Below, piece after piece: positions 17,897 to 27,672 of a stretch of 42,988 nt of DNA; position 1 is the first letter of the stretch; each line of letters starts with the position of its first letter. Position numbers and translations under genes: made by a program. The stretch comes from Magnetococcales bacterium HCHbin5. GTDB lineage: Bacteria > Pseudomonadota > Magnetococcia > Magnetococcales > Magnetaquicoccaceae. The stretch lies in contig PEAG01000023.1 in NCBI GenBank assembly GCA_002753505.1, positions 1-42,988 of the forward strand, in the 5' to 3' direction. The notes beneath the pieces were generated by a model. That model was not told the origin of the DNA, did not search any database, and worked only from the letters and a program-made list of their open reading frames with translations.

Positions 17897-18547
17897 ATGG
17901 AACCTTTCAAGACGGCTACCCATCTGGTTGTCCCCATCGATCGGGCCAACGTGGATACGGATGCCATCATTCCGAAGCAATTTTTAAAGTCGATCCATCG
18001 CACCGGCTTTGGCCCCAATCTGTTTGACGAGTGGCGTTACCTGGACCGGGGCGAGCCGGGGCAATCCTGTGCAGATCGCCCCCGGAATAGGGAGTTTGTC
18101 CTCAATCAATCCCGTTATCAGGGGGCGGCTGTCCTGTTGGCACGGGACAATTTTGGCTGCGGTTCCAGCCGGGAGCATGCGCCCTGGGCTCTGCTGGATT
18201 ATGGCATTCGGGTGATCATTGCCCCCAGCTTTGCCGATATTTTCTTCAATAACTGTTTTAAAAACGGCATCCTGCCTATTGTATTGCCGGGGGCGGTTGT
18301 GGAGCGGTTGTTTCAGGAGACCTTGGCAAGCGAGGGGTATCGCTTGACTGTGGATCTGGAACGGCAAGCCGTAACGACCCCCGGCGGCGAGGTGCTGCCT
18401 TTTGAGGTGGATCCTTTTCGCCGCCATTGCTTGTTGAACGGGTTGGATGATATTGGTTTGACTTTGCAACATCTCACCGAAATTGAACACTATGAACGGC
18501 AACAACGCCAGGAAAACCCCTGGGCCTTTTTGCCACAGGGAGCTTGA
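17897..18547 (+). CDS. leuD: 3-isopropylmalate dehydratase small subunit
   Basis: The 216-residue LeuD carries the swivelling domain that completes the active site with LeuC. Typical segments are [26 protein letters not shown] and the FKNGILPI stretch. The start at ATG 17897 has AGGAG at 17880-17884. The stop overlaps the region just before leuB, and the genes are surely cotranscribed. Confidence 0.96.
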   Translation: MEPFKTATHLVVPIDRANVDTDAIIPKQFLKSIHRTGFGPNLFDEWRYLDRGEPGQSCADRPRNREFVLNQSRYQGAAVLLARDNFGCGSSREHAPWALLDYGIRVIIAPSFADIFFNNCFKNGILPIVLPGAVVERLFQETLASEGYRLTVDLERQAVTTPGGEVLPFEVDPFRRHCLLNGLDDIGLTLQHLTEIEHYERQQRQENPWAFLPQGA

Positions 18548-18549
18548 TC

Positions 18550-19638
18550 ATGACCAGAAAGACCATTTTGTTATTGCCGGGTGATGGTATTGGACCGGAA
18601 ATTGTTGCAGAGGCCCGCAAGCTGTTGGATTGGCTGACCGCCCAGGGTCACGCCTCCTTCTACATGGAGGAGGGGTTGATTGGTGGGGCGGCTTATGATC
18701 AAACCGGTAATCCGTTGCCGGAGGAGACGGTTATCCGAGCCAGACAGGCAGATGCCGTGCTGTTGGGTGCGGTGGGTGGACCCAAATGGGAGCCGCTCCC
18801 CTATGAGGTGAGACCGGAGAGGGGGCTGTTGGGCATTCGCAAAGTGCTGGATCTTTATTGCAATTTAAGGCCGGCGAAGGTGTTCCCCCAGTTGGTGGAT
18901 GCCTCTACCTTGAAACGGGAAGTGGTGGATGGTACCGACATCATGGTGGTGCGGGAGCTCTCTTCCGGCATCTATTTTGGTAACCCCAGGGGGGTTGAGA
19001 CCATGGACAACGGCGAGAAGCGGGGGTTCAATACGTTGGTCTATACCACCTCCGAGATTGAACGGATTGCGAAGTCCGCTTTTCAGTTGGCCATGCTCCG
19101 GCAGAAAAAGCTCTGTTCGGTGGACAAGGCCAATGTGCTGGAGTCCACGGAGCTGTGGCGCGAGGTGGTGATTGAGGTGGGCAAGTCGTTTCCAGAGGTG
19201 GCTTTGTCTCACATGTATGTGGACAATGCGGCCATGCAACTCATTCGCAACCCACGCCAGTTTGACGTCATTGTAACCACCAACATGTTTGGCGATATTT
19301 TATCGGATGAGGCCAGCATGTTGACGGGCTCTATTGGCATGTTGCCTTCGGCTTCGCTGGGGGAGCCTTTTGCCCTTTATGAGCCCATCCATGGTTCGGC
19401 ACCGGATATTGCGGGTCGGGGTGTTGCCAATCCGTTGGCCACCATTCTTTCGGTGGCGATGATGTGTCGCCACTCCCTCCGTCTGCCTGATCTGGCAGAC
19501 AGGATTGAGGGGGCGGTCAATCGGGTATTGGATCAGGGATTGCGGACGCCGGACATTTTACAGCCGGGTACCCAACAGGTCGGAACGGTCGCCATGGGTG
19601 ATGCCGTGTTGGCCGCTTTGTCAGAGTCTTTTTCATAA
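18550..19638 (+). CDS. leuB: 3-isopropylmalate dehydrogenase
   Basis: LeuB oxidises and decarboxylates 3-isopropylmalate using NAD+. The protein has 362 residues. It shows [12 protein letters not shown] near the start, the arginines of ERGLLGIRK and LYCNLRPAK, the metal-site aspartates in YVDNAAMQL and GDILSDEAS, and the NAD-binding [13 protein letters not shown] prefer ATG 18550, with GGGAG eight bases upstream, over the in-frame TTG at 18544. Confidence 0.96.
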   Translation: MTRKTILLLPGDGIGPEIVAEARKLLDWLTAQGHASFYMEEGLIGGAAYDQTGNPLPEETVIRARQADAVLLGAVGGPKWEPLPYEVRPERGLLGIRKVLDLYCNLRPAKVFPQLVDASTLKREVVDGTDIMVVRELSSGIYFGNPRGVETMDNGEKRGFNTLVYTTSEIERIAKSAFQLAMLRQKKLCSVDKANVLESTELWREVVIEVGKSFPEVALSHMYVDNAAMQLIRNPRQFDVIVTTNMFGDILSDEASMLTGSIGMLPSASLGEPFALYEPIHGSAPDIAGRGVANPLATILSVAMMCRHSLRLPDLADRIEGAVNRVLDQGLRTPDILQPGTQQVGTVAMGDAVLAALSESFS

Positions 19639-19647
19639 GGAAAATCG

Positions 19648-20679
19648 ATGAGTCTCCAGGAAGGCAAGTTGTTTAATGTTGCTGTTGTAGGTGCCACGGG
19701 TAATGTGGGGCGGGAAATACTGAACATATTGGAATCCCGCAATTTTCCCATCAAGGAGCTTTTTTTGCTGGCCTCCAGTCGATCGGCTGGCACGACCCAG
19801 TCGTTCCGGGGGCGGGATCTGGTGGTGCGGGATCTGGCAGAGTTTGATTTTGCCAACGTGCAGATTGGGCTTTTTTCTCCCGGAGCCAAGGTCTCCAGTG
19901 TTTATGCACCCAAGGCGGCGGCAGCGGGTTGTGTGGTGGTTGACAACACCTCTTTTTTCCGTATGGACCCCGAGGTGCCATTGGTGGTGCCAGAGGTGAA
20001 CCCGGCGGCCATCGCCCAGTATGTCAACAGGGGTATTATTGCCAATCCCAACTGTTCCACCATTCAGATGGTGGTGGCCTTGAAACCTCTGCATGATGCG
20101 GCCACCATCAAGCGGGTGGTGGTCTCTACCTATCAGGCAGTTTCCGGGGCGGGCAAGGAGGCGATGGATGAGCTGTTTGAGCAGACCCGTGCCATTTATG
20201 CCACCACCTTGCGGGTACCTCCGAAAAAATTTACCAGGGAGATTGCCTTCAATCTGATCCCGCAGATTGATGTTTTTCTCGACAATGGTTACACCAAAGA
20301 AGAGATGAAGATGGTCAATGAGACCAAAAAAATTCTCGATCCATCCATCCGCTTGACGGCGACCACGGTACGTGTACCGGTTTTCAACTGCCATTCAGAG
20401 GCGGTGACCGTCGAGACGGAGCGTCCATTGAGTCCGGCCCAGGCGAGGGAGATTCTTTCCCGCGCCCCTGGTATTGAGGTGGTGGATGATCCCTCCCAAT
20501 TGCTCTACATGACGCCCCGGGAAGCGACCGGCAAGGATGCCACCTTTGTTTCCCGCATCCGTGCCGATGAAAGTGTGGAAAATGGTTTGCAGTTGTGGGT
20601 GGTTTCAGACAATTTGCGCAAGGGTGCCGCCTTGAATGCGGTACAGATTGCGGAGTTGTTGGTGCGCGACCATTTGTGA
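19648..20679 (+). CDS. asd: Aspartate-semialdehyde dehydrogenase
   Basis: Asd reduces aspartyl phosphate to the semialdehyde, the branch point to lysine, diaminopimelate, threonine and methionine. The protein has 343 residues. It shows the nucleotide loop VGATGNVGRE, the catalytic C136 in NPNCSTIQM, and the TTVRVPVFNCHSEAV segment that contains the catalytic-region histidine. Start ATG 19648 follows the leuB stop by nine bases and AAGGAAA. leuB-asd adjacency is common in proteobacteria. Confidence 0.96.
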   Translation: MSLQEGKLFNVAVVGATGNVGREILNILESRNFPIKELFLLASSRSAGTTQSFRGRDLVVRDLAEFDFANVQIGLFSPGAKVSSVYAPKAAAAGCVVVDNTSFFRMDPEVPLVVPEVNPAAIAQYVNRGIIANPNCSTIQMVVALKPLHDAATIKRVVVSTYQAVSGAGKEAMDELFEQTRAIYATTLRVPPKKFTREIAFNLIPQIDVFLDNGYTKEEMKMVNETKKILDPSIRLTATTVRVPVFNCHSEAVTVETERPLSPAQAREILSRAPGIEVVDDPSQLLYMTPREATGKDATFVSRIRADESVENGLQLWVVSDNLRKGAALNAVQIAELLVRDHL

Positions 20680-20723
20680 TGTGTTGGCTCAGGTATACCA
20701 ATTGACACCATTGAGGAGAGATC

Positions 20724-21065
20724 ATGCCTAAAGTTGAAGTGGTAAAAATGTTGATGGCGGGTGAGAAGGCTACCATTGCGGGGCCCGGTTTGGTCAAGTT
20801 TGAGGCCATGGCGGGCGGGTTGGCTGCGCCGCATGCGGTTGGAACGGCTGCCATGGCTGGCAAGGCTGCGGGTGCGGGCCAGATGGCTGCCAATGGGTTT
20901 GTGGTGACTTCGGCCACCACGGCCAACAGTGTGCCTGCCAGTATTCTCTCCGGAAAGGTGTTGGGGTTCAGTTTGGGCAGTTTGAATCCATGGGTGCTGT
21001 TGGCGATGGGAGTGGTGGGTGGTTACATGATCGCCAAGAAAAAATATCCCAAGCTGGTTTGGTGA
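20724..21065 (+). CDS. Small Gly/Ala-rich membrane protein with Mms6/MamD-like C-terminus
   Basis: This 113-residue protein has a polar, Ala/Gly-rich N-terminal half and one hydrophobic segment at about 81-101, followed by a basic tail (AKKKYPK). The segment SGKVLGFSLGSLNPWVLLAMGVV resembles the C-terminal signature of the magnetosome proteins Mms6, MamD and MamG, where a GK precedes Leu-Gly repeats, a Trp/Pro turn and a membrane helix. The acidic iron-binding tail of Mms6 is missing. Those proteins sit in the magnetosome membrane and influence magnetite crystals. Here the gene follows asd by 44 bp with a good ribosome site (GAGGAG) and ends at a strong terminator, outside any magnetosome gene cluster. 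The resemblance is from memory of the motif. It could instead be an unrelated Gly-rich membrane protein. Confidence 0.6.
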   Translation: MPKVEVVKMLMAGEKATIAGPGLVKFEAMAGGLAAPHAVGTAAMAGKAAGAGQMAANGFVVTSATTANSVPASILSGKVLGFSLGSLNPWVLLAMGVVGGYMIAKKKYPKLVW

Positions 21066-21074
21066 TTTAAACAG

Positions 21075-21120
21075 TTGCAGGGGTCTGGGAACCGTCACGG
21101 TCCCCAGACCCTGCAATTGT
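21075..21120 (+). terminator. Strong hairpin terminator after the leu-asd transcript
   Basis: TTGCAGGG-GTCTGGG (from 21075) pairs with CCCAGACCCTGCAA (to 21116), forming a stem of about 20 bp with one bulge and a small loop near CGTCACG. A short T-rich stretch (TTGTCTT) follows. It lies between the Mms6-like gene and the leftward aldo/keto reductase gene and may work in both directions, although the left flank is less T-rich. Confidence 0.75.
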
Positions 21121-21164
21121 CTTGACAGCACGGCAAACAAACCATTCTTTGTCGATCAGGCCGG

Positions 21165-22013
21165 TTATACCAGCAGGCGGTTTATGGCTTCGCACTCCTC
21201 TGGATGCAGTTCAAATTCAAAAATGGCCAGATCTTCCGCCATATGGGTTGCCGATGTGGTGCCCGTCAAAGGAACAATCTCCATCTGACTCAAACAGCGA
21301 AAAAATATCTGGGCAGCGGTGCGCTGGTATTTTTTTGCCAGGGCCAGCAACACCGGATGCGCCAAAATGCGCGGGTTGGCGGTCAAGGTCCAGAAACTCT
21401 GGTAGACAATTCGGTTTTGACAGCAAAAAGCCCGCAGCCCATGGTCATACTGGGTGTCTGCATAAAAGCGGTTTTGCAGCACGGCAGGCTTTATTCTGGA
21501 AGATTGATACAGCATCTCCAGGAGGCGCGGGTGATAACAGTTGCTGATTCCCAACTGTTTGACGCCTCCCTGGTCAAAGAGTCGTTCCATGGCCTGCCAT
21601 ACCTCCTGCGTCAAGGCAGGGTTGGCCATGGGGGAGTGCAACACAAGGCAGTCCAGATAGTCGGTTTGTAAATTGGCGAGCGAACTTTGAAACGATTGGG
21701 CAACCTGTTCCCTGAGTGGGGCCGCCGGGTCGTAGGGTATCCGCGTGGGATCCTGACCGTTCAGGGAGGTAAACTTGCTTTGCAGATAAAGCTCTTCCCG
21801 CTTTAAACCCCGTTGCAAACAGGCCGCCACGGCTGCCCCTGCCCCCGGCTCATGATAGTGTTTGGGCTGACCGGCGGTATCAATGCCGCGAAAACCCAAT
21901 TCGATGGCCTGGGCGACCAATTCGGCCGTGCGCTCTTTTTTCCAGGCTGTCCCGTAGAGAATGCGGGGCATCCGCACCCCGTGGGAAGAGGTCAAAAATG
22001 CGGGATTGTGCAT
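21165..22013 (-). CDS. Aldo/keto reductase
   Basis: This 282-residue NADPH-dependent oxidoreductase has the family's tetrad D45 (GIDTA), Y53 (in KHYHEPG), K80 (LQSK) and H126 (VLHSP), and the later GISNCYHP segment. The C-terminal cofactor region is shorter and less typical (VPLTGTTSATHMAEDL). Substrate cannot be told from sequence. I start at ATG 22013 because GGAGAG lies upstream at a normal distance; an in-frame codon at 22049 has no such site and lies near the chemoreceptor terminator. The gene ends close to the bidirectional hairpin at 21075-21116. Confidence 0.88.
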   Translation of the reverse strand: MHNPAFLTSSHGVRMPRILYGTAWKKERTAELVAQAIELGFRGIDTAGQPKHYHEPGAGAAVAACLQRGLKREELYLQSKFTSLNGQDPTRIPYDPAAPLREQVAQSFQSSLANLQTDYLDCLVLHSPMANPALTQEVWQAMERLFDQGGVKQLGISNCYHPRLLEMLYQSSRIKPAVLQNRFYADTQYDHGLRAFCCQNRIVYQSFWTLTANPRILAHPVLLALAKKYQRTAAQIFFRCLSQMEIVPLTGTTSATHMAEDLAIFEFELHPEECEAINRLLV

Positions 22014-22043
22014 GAGATACTCTCCGTAACAGTTTTTTTCCTG

Positions 22044-22077
22044 CAACAAAAGGCAAAGGCCGCCTGGATGGGCGGCC
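22044..22077 (-). terminator. Rho-independent terminator of the chemoreceptor gene
   Basis: Read leftward, GGCCGCC (22077-22071), a six-base loop and GGCGGCC (22064-22058) form a perfect GC stem followed by TTTGCCTTTTG. It lies 30 bp past the chemoreceptor stop, between that gene and the aldo/keto reductase start. Confidence 0.8.
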
Positions 22078-22107
22078 CTTGCTTGTCAGATCAATCCTGT
22101 CATCCGA

Positions 22108-24162
22108 TCAGAAACTTTCGAATTCGTCATCCGAATGGCTCATTTTTAAATCAACCCCACCACCCTTCTTCGCAGGCGCAGGCAACGCCTTGGCGGGGGT
22201 GGCGGCCCGTTTCGGGGCATGATGCGCGAGCTGCTGCGGTTTGGGTTTGGGCTTGGAGATCTGCTGCGGCTTGTGCGCCGGCTTGCGCTTGACCGCGTTG
22301 CCATGCTGCCCCAGGTTGAAAAAGGAGATCGACTGGGCCATTGTCTCCGCTTGCGCACTCAACTCCTCGGCCGTCGCAGCCATCTCCTCGGAGGAGCCGG
22401 CATTTTGCTGAATCACCTGATCCAGTTGCTGGATAGCCTGGTTGATCTGGGTTGCCCCCTGGTTCTGCTCCTGACTGGAGGCGTTGATCTCCTGGACAAG
22501 CTCTGCAGTCTTCTTGATGTCAGGCACCAGCCGGTTGATAATGCCACCCGCCTTTTCTGCCACATCAACACTGGATGCGGAGAGATGGCTGATCTCCCCG
22601 GCGGCTGTCTGGCTGCGCTCCGCCAGCTTCCTGACCTCAGCAGCCACCACGGCAAACCCCTTCCCATGTTCACCCGCCCGCGCTGCCTCAATAGCCGCAT
22701 TCAGGGCCAGCAAGTTGGTCTGCCGGGCAATCTCTTCGATGATGCCAATCTTGGAGGCAATCTCCTTCATGGCCTGCACCGCCTCGCCGACTGCCGTTCC
22801 CCCTTCCTCTGCATCCTTGGCCGCTTTCTGGGCAATATTCTGAGTCGTCCCGGCGTTGTCGGTATTCTGGGCAATGTTGGAGGACATCTCTTCCATGGCC
22901 GATGAGGTCTCCTCAATGGAAGCCGCCTGCTCCGTTGCCCCCTGGGAAAGGTTTTGAGCCGCATCCGAAATCTCATTGCTGCCAATGGAAACCTGCTCGG
23001 CCGCGATCGATACCTCGCCAATCACCTCCCGCAGCTTTTCTGCCATTCCCTTCAGTGCAGAGGCCAACTGCCCAACCTCATCCTTTTGATCCACATCGAT
23101 GGTGGCCGTCAGATCACCTTCCGCAATGAGTCTGGCAAAATCGACCCCCTTGGCCAGGGAAGTGACAATCATGCGCGTCAACAACAGGGCGATGCCCAGG
23201 CCAAGAACAATGGCGATCATGCTTCCGCTTAAAATCATGGTCGTGGCCGATTTGACTTCCGCATCCATCTTGGCCTTCTGATCATCGACGACACCCTTGA
23301 TCAACGCATCGGCTTTCTTTCTGCCTTCGATCATTTCATGTTCCAAGGCACTCTGGTCCTGAAAAACCTTGATCACCCCGTCCAGGGCTTTGGAATAGCT
23401 GTCCAGCGCGGCCAGGATTCGTTTGACCTGATCAATGTTGTTCTGTGCGGTAAACTTTGGCAGTACAGCCTCGGCCAGTTTCTTGGCTTCGCTGAGACCA
23501 TCACGGGCCCGTTTGATCTGTTGGTCATCTCTGGCACGGGTAATGATAATCTGCTTCTCGCCGATGCGGGCATCCCGAAAGGCGATCATGATATCCATCG
23601 CCCCGTTAATCTTGTTATAACGGTCAAGGATCTTACCTCGAATCTTCTCAGCTTCGGCTGCTGATATGCCCTCAACCACAGAGGCCAGGTCCTTGTCAAA
23701 CTTGCTGTCTTGATCCTCCTCCAGAGCCCCGGACTCCTTTAACACCTGGGCGGAGGCCTCTCGAATAACAACGAGTGCTTCGGCAACCCGTTTGTCTGCA
23801 CCGATAAAATCGGTCAGCTGCTTGCCATAGCTATTGGCACCCGCAATCACTTCGTCCATCTGCCGCTTGTTGGTGGGATCCTTGAACTTGTTGTCACGAC
23901 TGTCGGCAGCCTGACGCACAAGCTCCTCGACGGCTTTCATCCCTTCGCCCTGTCTGGCGGGGTTTTTGTCGCCAAGAAAGTTTCTTTCCGCACGCAACCC
24001 TTCGGCAATCTGATCCCGCAGGAAACGCATGTCCTGGCTGTTGCTGACCCGGGTCTCGATGCCACCCATGCTGTCCCAACCGATGACAGCGACCAATGCG
24101 GTCAACAACAAAACCAAACCGAAGCCTATGCCCAGTTTGATGCCGAGCTTTAAATCTTTCAT
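22108..24162 (-). CDS. Methyl-accepting chemotaxis protein with long helical sensor domain
   Basis: The 684-residue chemoreceptor has a membrane helix at about 7-29, a periplasmic helical region of about 275 residues whose size suits an HBM-type (helical bimodular) sensor, and a second membrane helix near 305-330. A HAMP region and the signalling hairpin follow; its tip ([23 protein letters not shown]..., about 480-525) is the site for CheA and CheW. A Lys/Pro/Ala-rich linker of about 60 residues then leads to the end DDEFESF. The last five residues fit the x-aromatic-x-x-aromatic tether by which some receptors dock CheR or CheB. The ligand is not predictable; HBM receptors often sense organic acids. 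It is monocistronic, with its own terminator. Confidence 0.93.
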   Translation of the reverse strand: MKDLKLGIKLGIGFGLVLLLTALVAVIGWDSMGGIETRVSNSQDMRFLRDQIAEGLRAERNFLGDKNPARQGEGMKAVEELVRQAADSRDNKFKDPTNKRQMDEVIAGANSYGKQLTDFIGADKRVAEALVVIREASAQVLKESGALEEDQDSKFDKDLASVVEGISAAEAEKIRGKILDRYNKINGAMDIMIAFRDARIGEKQIIITRARDDQQIKRARDGLSEAKKLAEAVLPKFTAQNNIDQVKRILAALDSYSKALDGVIKVFQDQSALEHEMIEGRKKADALIKGVVDDQKAKMDAEVKSATTMILSGSMIAIVLGLGIALLLTRMIVTSLAKGVDFARLIAEGDLTATIDVDQKDEVGQLASALKGMAEKLREVIGEVSIAAEQVSIGSNEISDAAQNLSQGATEQAASIEETSSAMEEMSSNIAQNTDNAGTTQNIAQKAAKDAEEGGTAVGEAVQAMKEIASKIGIIEEIARQTNLLALNAAIEAARAGEHGKGFAVVAAEVRKLAERSQTAAGEISHLSASSVDVAEKAGGIINRLVPDIKKTAELVQEINASSQEQNQGATQINQAIQQLDQVIQQNAGSSEEMAATAEELSAQAETMAQSISFFNLGQHGNAVKRKPAHKPQQISKPKPKPQQLAHHAPKRAATPAKALPAPAKKGGGVDLKMSHSDDEFESF

Positions 24163-24531
24163 TTCCCAGCCTCCAAAGAAAAGTCGGGAGCTGCGGACAC
24201 AGCCCCCCCCCAGATAACGGTCTCCGACAGGTCATTTTGCAACGGCAAAGGAGCCAGCTCCGCTTTTTGTCGCACGAAGAAAACGCGGCACCGCAGACAA
24301 GCGACACGGCAACCACACGCAAAGCCAGCATAACCGGTGGGCATCCTACCAGAGATAACCCTGCTTTGTAAAACTGAAAAAATCGATCACCATAAAGTAT
24401 CAATTTGTAACAAGTCGATCTTGCATGCCAAAAACACCGGTTAATGCCCATTAAAACACTTTCAACTCAAACACATAAGACAGACATGGGCATGCAACAA
24501 ACGGTTTCATTCGCATATTTCATTTTCAAAG
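24163..24531. other. 369-bp intergenic region upstream of the chemoreceptor
   Basis: This AT-rich stretch lies between the end of cusA and the start of the chemoreceptor gene, both leftward. It must hold the chemoreceptor promoter and the end of the cus transcript. I see no convincing promoter hexamers, no sigma-28 type site, no good terminator and no credible small gene. Confidence 0.4.
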
Positions 24532-27500
24532 TCACGAGGTTGCTTTGATCGGCAGTGTGCTTTTTTTCCAGAGCAAAAAGGCAGCGGGTACCACCACCAG
24601 GGTCAGCAGGGTGGCACTGACCATGCCACCCACCATGGGGGCGGCTATACGCCGCATGACCTCCGAACCGGTACCCTGATCAAACATGATCGGCAATAGA
24701 CCGGCAATGATGGCCGCTACCGTCATCATGATGGGGCGAACCCGCAACAGTGCCCCCTCCATGACCGCCGTCCGCAACTCGGCCAGGGTAATGTCCCGCT
24801 CTTCAGCCGCAGCCCGTTTGTGGGCCTGCGCCAGGGATTGCTGCAGATAAATCAACATGACGACCCCGATCTCCACCGATACCCCCGCCAGGGCGATAAA
24901 TCCCACCCCTACCGCCACCGACATGTTAAAGTCCAGCAGATAGAGCAGCCAAATGCCGCCAACCAGGGCCATGGGCAGGGTGGCCATCAGGATAAAGACC
25001 TCCACCATGTTGCGAAAATGGAGAAACAGCAACAGGACAATAATGGCCAGCGTGACCGGTCCCACCAGGGCAAGCCGTTGCTGGGACCGCTGCATGTATT
25101 CATACTGTCCCGACCAGGCCAGGGAGTATCCCGCCGGCAGCTTGACCTCCCGATCCACCGCAGCCCGGGCCTCCGCCACATAGGAACCCAAATCCCGGCC
25201 AATAATGTCGACAAAAATCCAACCGTTCAGGCGGGCGTTTTCGCTTTTGATGGCCGGTGGGCCATCCGTTACGGCAACGGTGGCCACATCCTGCAAGGTG
25301 ATCTGTGCCCCGCCGGGGGCCAGGATGCTTAAATTTTTCAGTTGTTCCACCGAATCCCGCTCATCGCGTGGATAACGCAGGTTGATGGGATAACGCTCCA
25401 ACCCTTCAATGGTTTGGGAAATGTTCATTCCTCCGATGGCGATACGTACCACCTCCTGCACATCGGCAATGTTTAACCCAAAACGGGCCGCTGCCAGGCG
25501 GTTGATGTCGACGGTGACATAGCGACCCCCGGCGACCCGCTCCGCAAAGGCGGAGGCCGTGCCGGTTATTTTTTGGATGACCTGTTCAATCTGCTGGCCG
25601 AGGCGTTCAATCTCTTTCAGATCCGGCCCGGCGATCTTGATGCCAACCGGGGTCTTGATCCCTGTCGCCAGCATGTCAATCCGGGTTTTGATCGGCATCA
25701 CCCAGGCATTGGTGATGCCTGCCAACTGGACTGTCTGGTTCAACTCCGCTTTCAACCGGGCGAGGGTCAAACCCGGACGCCACTCTGTTTTGGGCTTGAA
25801 TTGAATGATGGTCTCAATCATGGTCAGTGGTGCCGGATCGGTGGCGGTCTCGGCCCGCCCGATCTTGCCAAAGACCCGACTGACCTCTGGAATGGTGCGA
25901 ATCAACTTGTCGGTCTGTTGCAGCAGCTCCTGGGCCTTGCCGATGGAGAGGCCGGGAAAGGTGGTGGGCATATACATCAAATCTCCCTCATCCATATCGG
26001 GCAAAAATTCGGAGCCGATCCGGTTGATGGGGGCAAAGCCGACCACCACCACAATGGTGGCAAGGGTCAATATCCACAGGGGCCGTTTCACCACCCAGTG
26101 GATGAAAGGACGGTAGAGCCAGATCAGGAGACGATTGGCTGGATTGCGTGCTTCCGGCAGGATGGTTCCCTTGATAAAATATCCCATCAATACCGGCACC
26201 AGCGTGATGGAGAGAAAGGCCGCGCCCGCCATGGAATAGGTTTTGGTGAAGGCCAGCGGCGCAAACAGACGCCCCTCCTGTGCCTCCAGGGTAAAGACCG
26301 GGATAAAACTGAAGGTGATGATCAGCAGGGAAAAAAAGAGGGCGGGGCCCACCTCGGTCGCCGCTTCGGTCAGCAGTTGCCACCGAATGGTTTCGGTCAT
26401 CTCCCCCTGGTAGTGTTCCAGATGTTTGTGGGCATTTTCGATCATGACAATGGCGGCATCCACCATGGCCCCGATGGCAATGGCAATGCCCCCCAGAGAC
26501 ATGATGTTGGCATTGATACCCTGCAAACGCATGACGATAAAGGCGATCAGAATGCCGATGGGCAGGCTGATGATCACCACCATGGAGGAGCGCAAATGGA
26601 ACAGAAAGATGACACAAACCAGGGTGACAACCAAAAATTCCTCCCCCAGCTTGTGGACCAGGGTATTGATCGCCCGTTTGATCAGGTTGGAACGGTCATA
26701 GGTGGTGACTACCTCCACCCCCGGAGGGAGCCCTTTTTGCAGTTTTTCCAGCTTGGCCTTGACCCCTTCAATGGTGGTCAGGGCATTTTCCCCGAAGCGC
26801 ATCACAATGATGCCTCCCACCACCTCCCCTTCACCATCCAGCTCGGCGATGCCACGACGCATCTGCGGACCTATATAAATCTCTGCCACATCGTTCAGCA
26901 GAATGGGAGTGCCCTGTTCATTCAGTCCCAGAGGTATCTGCCGCAAATTTTCGGCTGATTTTATGTATCCGGTGGCACGCACCATATATTCCGCCTCGGC
27001 CATCTCGATCACCGAACCACCCACCTCCTGGTTGCCCATCTTGATGGCCATCTTGATTTTGCTTAATGGCAGGTTGTAGGCACGCATTTTGTCGGGATCC
27101 AGCACCACCTGATACTGGCGCACCATGCCGCCAATGGTGGCCACCTCGGAGACGCCGGGGACCGTCTGCAGTTCAAACTTTAAAAACCAATCCTGCAAAG
27201 AGCGCAATTGGGAGAGATCCAGCTTGCCGCTCCGATCCACCAGCGCATATTCAAACACCCACCCCACCCCGGTGGCATCCGGTCCCAATTCGGGAGTGAC
27301 GCCTGTCGGCAGACGCCCTGTCGCCTGACTCAAATATTCCAGCACCCTGGAACGGGCCCAGTAGGGGTTGGTGCCATCGGCAAAGATGACATAGACGTAG
27401 GAGTCGCCAAAAAAGGAGTAGCCCCGTACCGTCATGGCACCGGGCACCGACAGCATGGCGGTGGTCAAGGGGTAGGTGACCTGATCTTCCACCACCTGGG

Positions 27501-27672
27501 GAGCCTGACCCGGATAGCTGGTTTTGATGATCACCTGCACGTCGGACAGATCAGGAATGGCATCCACCGGGGTGGTTTTGATGGCATACAGCCCGCCGGC
27601 AATCAACAGCGCGGTCAACAGCAAGACCAGAAAACGGTTTTGCATGGACCAGACAACGGTTTTGATGATCAT
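24532..27672 (-). CDS. cusA: Copper/silver RND efflux pump CusA
   Basis: CusA is the inner-membrane proton-driven pump of the tripartite Cu(I)/Ag(I) exporter. It has 1046 residues, against 1047 in E. coli. The three methionines that bind Cu(I)/Ag(I) in E. coli (M573, M623, M672) are all conserved at M568, M618 and M667, in the contexts YMPTT, PLTMIET and RIDMLATG, with a constant offset of five. This argues for monovalent copper or silver rather than the divalent metals of CzcA. The start shows the usual first membrane helix ([19 protein letters not shown]). Its start overlaps the end of cusB by four bases (ATGA). Confidence 0.95.
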   Translation of the reverse strand: MIIKTVVWSMQNRFLVLLLTALLIAGGLYAIKTTPVDAIPDLSDVQVIIKTSYPGQAPQVVEDQVTYPLTTAMLSVPGAMTVRGYSFFGDSYVYVIFADGTNPYWARSRVLEYLSQATGRLPTGVTPELGPDATGVGWVFEYALVDRSGKLDLSQLRSLQDWFLKFELQTVPGVSEVATIGGMVRQYQVVLDPDKMRAYNLPLSKIKMAIKMGNQEVGGSVIEMAEAEYMVRATGYIKSAENLRQIPLGLNEQGTPILLNDVAEIYIGPQMRRGIAELDGEGEVVGGIIVMRFGENALTTIEGVKAKLEKLQKGLPPGVEVVTTYDRSNLIKRAINTLVHKLGEEFLVVTLVCVIFLFHLRSSMVVIISLPIGILIAFIVMRLQGINANIMSLGGIAIAIGAMVDAAIVMIENAHKHLEHYQGEMTETIRWQLLTEAATEVGPALFFSLLIITFSFIPVFTLEAQEGRLFAPLAFTKTYSMAGAAFLSITLVPVLMGYFIKGTILPEARNPANRLLIWLYRPFIHWVVKRPLWILTLATIVVVVGFAPINRIGSEFLPDMDEGDLMYMPTTFPGLSIGKAQELLQQTDKLIRTIPEVSRVFGKIGRAETATDPAPLTMIETIIQFKPKTEWRPGLTLARLKAELNQTVQLAGITNAWVMPIKTRIDMLATGIKTPVGIKIAGPDLKEIERLGQQIEQVIQKITGTASAFAERVAGGRYVTVDINRLAAARFGLNIADVQEVVRIAIGGMNISQTIEGLERYPINLRYPRDERDSVEQLKNLSILAPGGAQITLQDVATVAVTDGPPAIKSENARLNGWIFVDIIGRDLGSYVAEARAAVDREVKLPAGYSLAWSGQYEYMQRSQQRLALVGPVTLAIIVLLLFLHFRNMVEVFILMATLPMALVGGIWLLYLLDFNMSVAVGVGFIALAGVSVEIGVVMLIYLQQSLAQAHKRAAAEERDITLAELRTAVMEGALLRVRPIMMTVAAIIAGLLPIMFDQGTGSEVMRRIAAPMVGGMVSATLLTLVVVPAAFLLWKKSTLPIKATS

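Noticed and set aside
20724-21065. A magnetosome gene island
   Set aside because: Only one small protein shows resemblance; no mamA, mamB, mamE, mamK or other island genes are present.
24201-24531. Small genes in the region before the chemoreceptor
   Set aside because: Open frames there are short, lack ribosome sites and show random composition.
25573-26958. Long frame opposite cusA
   Set aside because: It is a His/Gln/Gly-rich mirror of the conserved cusA coding sequence and has no domain.
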